24,329 bases of DNA from assembly GCA_050309765.1 (NCBI GenBank), contig JBNRMU010000068.1:1-24329 (forward strand), given 5' to 3'. The notes beneath the pieces were generated by a model. It searched no databases and was not told the origin of the DNA. It was given only the letters and a program-made list of their open reading frames with translations. The stretch is from CALWRM01 sp050309765 (GTDB lineage: Bacteria; Bacillota; Clostridia; Christensenellales; UBA1750). How positions within the stretch are numbered: the first letter of the stretch is position 1; the number at the start of each line of letters is the position of its first letter. Shown here piece after piece: positions 21,251 through 24,329 of this stretch. The position numbers were made by a program, and so were the translations under genes.

Positions 21251-21727
21251 TCAGGCTTTGTCCAGCGCGCGTTTGTGCTGCAAGTGGATGCCGATGTGCC
21301 CCACGCCCAGCAGCAGCACCGCCGCCGCGAGATACGGGTTTTTGCCGTAGACCGCAAGCAGCCCAAAGGCCAGCACCGGCAGCGTGGCTCCGGCCAGCGG
21401 CATGCCCATAAAGGACGAGTAAAAATCGCGCAGGGTCTTTTCGCTTTTGAAATAGCGCAGCCAATAGCCCTCGTAGGCGAGCATACAGAGGAAGGCCGCC
21501 AGCAGCCACAGGCTCCAGGGCCGGATGCGCCCGATGTTAAAATCTGTAAAGATCAGGCACAGCGTCGTCACCAGCACCTGCCCGATGCGCTCCAGGCACA
21601 AAAGCAGGCGGTTTTCTTCCTTTTCGGCGGCCTCATACCCGCGGGGCTTATTCTTAGTCCAAAAGAAGTTGGGCACGAACAGCATCAGCAAAAAGAGAAG
21701 TCCCACATAGGAAAAGCCCAGATGCAT
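21251..21727 (-). CDS. Small integral membrane protein of unknown function
   Basis: A 158-residue protein with four or five hydrophobic segments (about 5-20, 47-62, 72-85, 105-126, 132-150). A charged loop (KNKPRGYEAAEKEENR) follows the first segment, and a motif YFKSEKTLRDFYSSFMGMPLAGATLPVLAF lies in the middle. I do not recognise a named family, although similar proteins ending in GHIGIH are common in Bacillota. AGGAGG is 8 bases before the ATG. It lies 41 bases downstream of the nitroreductase gene on the same strand and probably shares its transcript. No function is proposed. Confidence 0.78.
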   Translation of the reverse strand: MHLGFSYVGLLFLLMLFVPNFFWTKNKPRGYEAAEKEENRLLLCLERIGQVLVTTLCLIFTDFNIGRIRPWSLWLLAAFLCMLAYEGYWLRYFKSEKTLRDFYSSFMGMPLAGATLPVLAFGLLAVYGKNPYLAAAVLLLGVGHIGIHLQHKRALDKA

Positions 21728-21768
21728 CTTTGTCGCCTCCTTTTGCCGCCCTCCGCCTGCGCAGCGGT

Positions 21769-22368
21769 TTAGTCGTCGATAAAGTCCACGGGGTTACCCG
21801 TGCGCTGGACCGGCGTGCGCGGCGGCAGGCCGGTTTCGCTGTCGGCATAGCCGAGGCTGATCGCGCCGCAAACCGTTTCGTTGTCCTTCAGGCCCAGGGA
21901 AAGCAGATAGGCGCGTACCTTCTCGTTTTCGTCCAGCCAGTGCAGCTGGTTGATCCAGCAGCTGCCAAGGTCCAGGGCGTTGGCCATCACCATCATGTTT
22001 TCCAGGCAGCAGCTGCTGTCTGCCATGGCGTTGCCGTAGCCGCGGCGGTTGGCCGCCACGATCAAAACCGGCGCGTTGTAATGGAACACATAGCCGCCCC
22101 GCTTGGAGGCGCGGATGGAGTTGACCAGGGACTTGTAGGTGTTTTCGTCGTACTCCATGGCGGCAAAGGCCTCCTGCGCCAGATCGCGCAGCTCGTCCAG
22201 CGCCCTGCGGCTGCGGATGACGAGCAGATGCGTGCTCTGGTTGTTGCCGCCGCTGGGGGCGTGGCGTCCGGCCTCCAGCACCTTCAGGAGCTTTTCCTCC
22301 TCCACGGGCTGGGCTTTATACTTGCGCGTGCTGCGGCGGGTTACAATGGTTTCATATACGTCCTGCAT
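21769..22368 (-). CDS. Nitroreductase family FMN oxidoreductase
   Basis: A 199-residue flavoenzyme of the nitroreductase superfamily. Typical signs are the N-terminal Y-E-T-I-V-T-R-R-S-T-R-K-Y segment (4-16, FMN phosphate contact), LEAGRHAPSGGNNQST, the central ADSSCCLENMMVMANALDLGSCWINQLHWL, and a C-terminal GAISLGYADSE stretch. These enzymes reduce nitro compounds, quinones or flavins with NAD(P)H; the physiological substrate is not deducible. The start at 22368 has GGAGA upstream; longer in-frame readings run into the promoter and a 5' hairpin and are rejected. First gene of a two-gene unit with the membrane protein. Confidence 0.9.
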   Translation of the reverse strand: MQDVYETIVTRRSTRKYKAQPVEEEKLLKVLEAGRHAPSGGNNQSTHLLVIRSRRALDELRDLAQEAFAAMEYDENTYKSLVNSIRASKRGGYVFHYNAPVLIVAANRRGYGNAMADSSCCLENMMVMANALDLGSCWINQLHWLDENEKVRAYLLSLGLKDNETVCGAISLGYADSETGLPPRTPVQRTGNPVDFIDD

Positions 22369-22394
22369 CGAGCCGGTCTCCTTTCTGTTCGCAG

Positions 22395-22431
22395 GCCGCT
22401 CCTGTTTGCGGAGCGGCGCTTTTGTTTTTTT
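22395..22431. other. Hairpin in the nitroreductase leader, terminator-like on the other strand
   Basis: An 8-bp stem, GCCGCTCC (22395-22402) with GGAGCGGC (22410-22417). Read on plus, it is followed by GCTTTTGTTTTTTTC, a good intrinsic terminator, but no plus-strand gene precedes it closely. Read on minus, it is a 5' UTR hairpin just upstream of the nitroreductase Shine-Dalgarno. Confidence 0.65.
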
Positions 22432-22432
22432 C

Positions 22433-22462
22433 ATTGTAACAGCCCTGCGTCCGCCTTGTCCA
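22433..22462 (-). promoter_or_regulatory. Promoter of the nitroreductase unit
   Basis: On the minus strand TGGACA (22462-22457), 18 bases, TACAAT (22438-22433), about 65 bases before the start codon. The -35 box sits between repeats GTCCGCC (22449-22455) and GGCGGAC (22470-22476), which could fold or bind a regulator. Confidence 0.6.
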
Positions 22463-22474
22463 TAAAAAGGGCGG

Positions 22475-22513
22475 ACAAAACAAAAACAAGCGCCCGCGTT
22501 TCTTTGCGGGCGC
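22475..22513 (-). terminator. Terminator of the glnS-gltX operon
   Basis: On the minus strand GCGCCCGC (22513-22506) pairs with GCGGGCGC (22497-22490), loop of 8, followed by TTGTTTTTGTTTTG. It begins 13 bases after the gltX stop codon at 22526. Confidence 0.93.
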
Positions 22514-22525
22514 CTGACGTTTTGT

Positions 22526-23965
22526 TTAAAGCCTTGCAAGCGAGTTTTCCATCCGGCGGAGGGTCTCCTCGCGGCCCAGGAGCACGGCCGCCTCCACGGC
22601 GCCGCCGGGGGTGACGGCCTTGCCGGTGATGGCGATGCGCATGGGCCACATCACCTGGCCATTCTTTTTGCCCTGCTCCTGCGCATAGGCGATCAAAAGG
22701 TCGTGCACGCTCGTTTCCGTCCACTCGGGCAGCGCCTTTAACAGCGGCAGCAGCTGCTCAAGCGTCTCCTTGGCGCTCTCGGGCGTGGTCTTCATCTTCT
22801 TGTGGGTGTACAGCTCGTTTTCAAAGGCGGGCATCGCGGTCAAAAAGTCCACCATGTCCGCAAGCTCCGAGAACACCTCCACGCGCGGCTGCAGGATGCG
22901 CTGCAAAATTCCCCTGTCCATGTGCGCCACGCCGGCCTTTTCATACCAGGGTGCGGCCGCGGCGTCGAAGTCCTCCGCGCTCAGGCGGCGGATGTACTCG
23001 GCATTGAACCAGCGCAGCTTGTTTACGTCGAAGATGGCGGGGGACTTGCTCAGGCCCTTGACGTCGAAGGCCTCCTTGAGCTCGTCCATGGTGAAGAACT
23101 CGCGGTCGTCGCCGGGGTTCCAGCCCAGCAGCACGATGTAGTTGACCAGCGCCTCTTTCAGATACCCTTTTTCGATAAAATCGGAATAGTAGGCGTCGCC
23201 GTCGCGCTTGGAGAGCTTTCTGTGCTGGTCCTTCATCACGGTGGTCAGGTGAATGTACTTGGGGATCTCCCAGCCAAAGGCCTTGTAAAGCAGGTTGTAC
23301 TTGGGCGTGGAGGACAGATACTCCATGCCGCGGATCACGTGGGTAATGCCCATCAGGTGGTCGTCGATCACGTTGGCAAAGTTATAGGTGGGCATGCCGT
23401 CCTGCTTGATGAGCACCATATCATCCAAGGTCTCGTTGGCCGCCTCGATGTGGCCAAAGACCAGATCGTCAAAATCGCTCACGCCGGTAAGCGGCGCATT
23501 CTGGCGGATGACGTAGGGCACGCCGTCCTTGAGCTTTTGTTCGATCTCCTCTTTGGACAGGTGCAGGCAGTGCTTGTCGTACTTAAAGGTCTCGCCGCGG
23601 GCAGCGGCGGCGGCGCGGCGCTCCTCGATCTCCTCCTTGGTGCAGAAGCAGTAATAGGCGTCGCCCTGCTCGACCAATTGTTTGGCATAGGGCAGGTACA
23701 TCTCGCGCCGCTCGGACTGGATATAGGGGCCAAAGTCGCCGCCCACGTCCGGGCCCTCGTCCCAGAGCACGCCGCAGTCGCGCAGGGTGTTGTAGATCAC
23801 CTCGGTCGCGCCGGGCACATAGCGCTCAAGGTCCGTATCCTCGATGCGCAGGATGAAGGAGCCGCCGTTTTTCTTGGCAAACAGATAGGTATAAAGCGCT
23901 GTGCGCAGCCCGCCCAGGTGCAAAAAGCCCGTGGGGCTGGGGGCGAAGCGTGTGCGTACCGTCAT
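22526..23965 (-). CDS. gltX: Glutamyl-tRNA synthetase
   Basis: A 479-residue class Ic aminoacyl-tRNA synthetase that charges tRNA-Glu. The HIGH-type motif is FAPSPTGFLHLGGLRTAL (7-24) and the KMSKS-type motif is K-L-S-K-R (250-254). A zinc site is visible as C106-x-C108 with C133-x-H135, the same spacing as in E. coli GluRS. The middle IEDTD and GVLWDEGPDVGG segments and the C-terminal all-helical anticodon-binding domain are complete, so this looks functional. It starts 27 bases after the glnS stop on the same strand; the ribosome site (GGAAAGCGAGAG) is modest, so coupling to glnS is likely. It ends at a strong terminator. Confidence 0.97.
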   Translation of the reverse strand: MTVRTRFAPSPTGFLHLGGLRTALYTYLFAKKNGGSFILRIEDTDLERYVPGATEVIYNTLRDCGVLWDEGPDVGGDFGPYIQSERREMYLPYAKQLVEQGDAYYCFCTKEEIEERRAAAAARGETFKYDKHCLHLSKEEIEQKLKDGVPYVIRQNAPLTGVSDFDDLVFGHIEAANETLDDMVLIKQDGMPTYNFANVIDDHLMGITHVIRGMEYLSSTPKYNLLYKAFGWEIPKYIHLTTVMKDQHRKLSKRDGDAYYSDFIEKGYLKEALVNYIVLLGWNPGDDREFFTMDELKEAFDVKGLSKSPAIFDVNKLRWFNAEYIRRLSAEDFDAAAAPWYEKAGVAHMDRGILQRILQPRVEVFSELADMVDFLTAMPAFENELYTHKKMKTTPESAKETLEQLLPLLKALPEWTETSVHDLLIAYAQEQGKKNGQVMWPMRIAITGKAVTPGGAVEAAVLLGREETLRRMENSLARL

Positions 23966-23992
23966 ATGAAATCTCTCGCTTTCCGGGTCAGA

Positions 23993-24329
23993 TTACGGTT
24001 TGTAGGAATCCTTTAGGGAAACGGTGCAGTTGAACACGGCCTTTGCGTCCGTGGAATCCCTGTCCTTTACGTAGTAGCCCTGGCGCATGAACTGGAAGCG
24101 GTCGCCCACCTTGGCGTCGGCCAGAGACCTTTCCAGCAGGGCCTGGTCGTACACGCGGATGGAATCGCGGTTGAAAGCGGCCAGGATGTCCTTCTTTTCC
24201 TCGGGCTCTTCGCCCTCTTCGGTTTCCACATCGGCGGAGGACTCGTCATCCGGGAACATGTAGTCGTACACGCGCAGCTCGGCGGGCAGGCAGGAGGAGG
24301 CGTCCACCCAGTGCAGCGTGCCCTTGACC
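23993..24329 (-). CDS. glnS: Glutaminyl-tRNA synthetase, C-terminal part only
   Basis: The last 111 residues of a protein that begins off the right edge. The visible VKGTLHWVDASSCLPAELRVYDYMF segment and the KVGDRFQFMRQGYYVKDRDST...AVFNCTVSLKD ending are characteristic of the GlnRS anticodon-binding beta-barrels. An acidic insert of about 20 residues, rich in Asp and Glu, lies between YDYMF and DILAAFNRDSIRVYD, where E. coli GlnRS has only a short loop. The gene is directly upstream of gltX, and the two probably form one transcript. The catalytic domain is not visible. Confidence 0.93.
   Translation of the reverse strand, partial: VKGTLHWVDASSCLPAELRVYDYMFPDDESSADVETEEGEEPEEKKDILAAFNRDSIRVYDQALLERSLADAKVGDRFQFMRQGYYVKDRDSTDAKAVFNCTVSLKDSYKP

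Noticed and set aside
1..24329. CRISPR arrays, insertion sequences or toxin-antitoxin pairs
   Set aside because: No regularly spaced repeats, transposase-like proteins, terminal inverted repeats or small adjacent gene pairs of that type were found in reading both strands.

Overview
The window looks like a chromosomal segment of a moderately GC-rich member of the Clostridia (Bacillota), probably an uncultured gut lineage. This rests on a T-box leader at the left edge, strong Shine-Dalgarno sequences, TTGACA/TATAAT-type promoters, compact intrinsic terminators, an LplB/YtcP/LipO-type sugar importer with no dedicated ATPase, and an anaerobe-style protein carrying a rubredoxin domain. I see no phage, transposase, integrase or CRISPR array. 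Species assignment is not possible from the sequence alone.

Layout, left to right. Positions 1-225 hold a minus-strand promoter and a T-box leader whose regulated gene lies off the window. Positions 236-2121 (minus) are a translationally coupled pair, a mannitol-1-phosphate 5-dehydrogenase-like protein followed by a metallophosphoesterase; both have unusual active-site residues. Divergent from them, 2406-4173 (plus) encodes a ThuA-like protein and a CE2-like SGNH esterase. A tRNA-Ser(GGA) with its own promoter and terminator follows, then an AT-rich, gene-free stretch, then a three-gene sugar ABC importer (5014-8791: two permeases and a lipoprotein binding protein). Positions 8948-12690 (minus) hold a PNPOx-fold flavoprotein, an XRE-HTH/PNPOx fusion, a DUF2156-GNAT fusion and a metallo-beta-lactamase/rubredoxin fusion. 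Positions 13023-15354 (plus) encode an L-fucose/L-arabinose-isomerase-family protein and a DUF1080 (3-keto-glycoside hydrolase/lyase-type) protein, convergent with a cytoplasmic serine beta-lactamase-like hydrolase (15414-16898, minus). Positions 17150-21186 (plus) encode a PlsC-like acyltransferase with a zinc ribbon, a GltS-type glutamate symporter and a MATE exporter. Positions 21251-22368 (minus) encode a small membrane protein and a nitroreductase. The right end (minus) is gltX preceded by the 3' end of glnS.

The most coherent theme is carbohydrate metabolism: an importer for an oligosaccharide or glycoside, with cytoplasmic (signal-less) ThuA, CE2-like esterase, DUF1080, FucI-like isomerase, MtlD-like dehydrogenase and serine hydrolase genes around it. 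No classical glycoside hydrolase or sugar kinase is present. I infer, without proof, that this locus imports a decorated glycoside intact and breaks it down inside the cell by an oxidation/elimination-type route. The second theme is a set of unusual domain fusions (HTH-PNPOx, MBL-rubredoxin, PlsC-zinc ribbon, DUF2156-GNAT) that deserve direct study.
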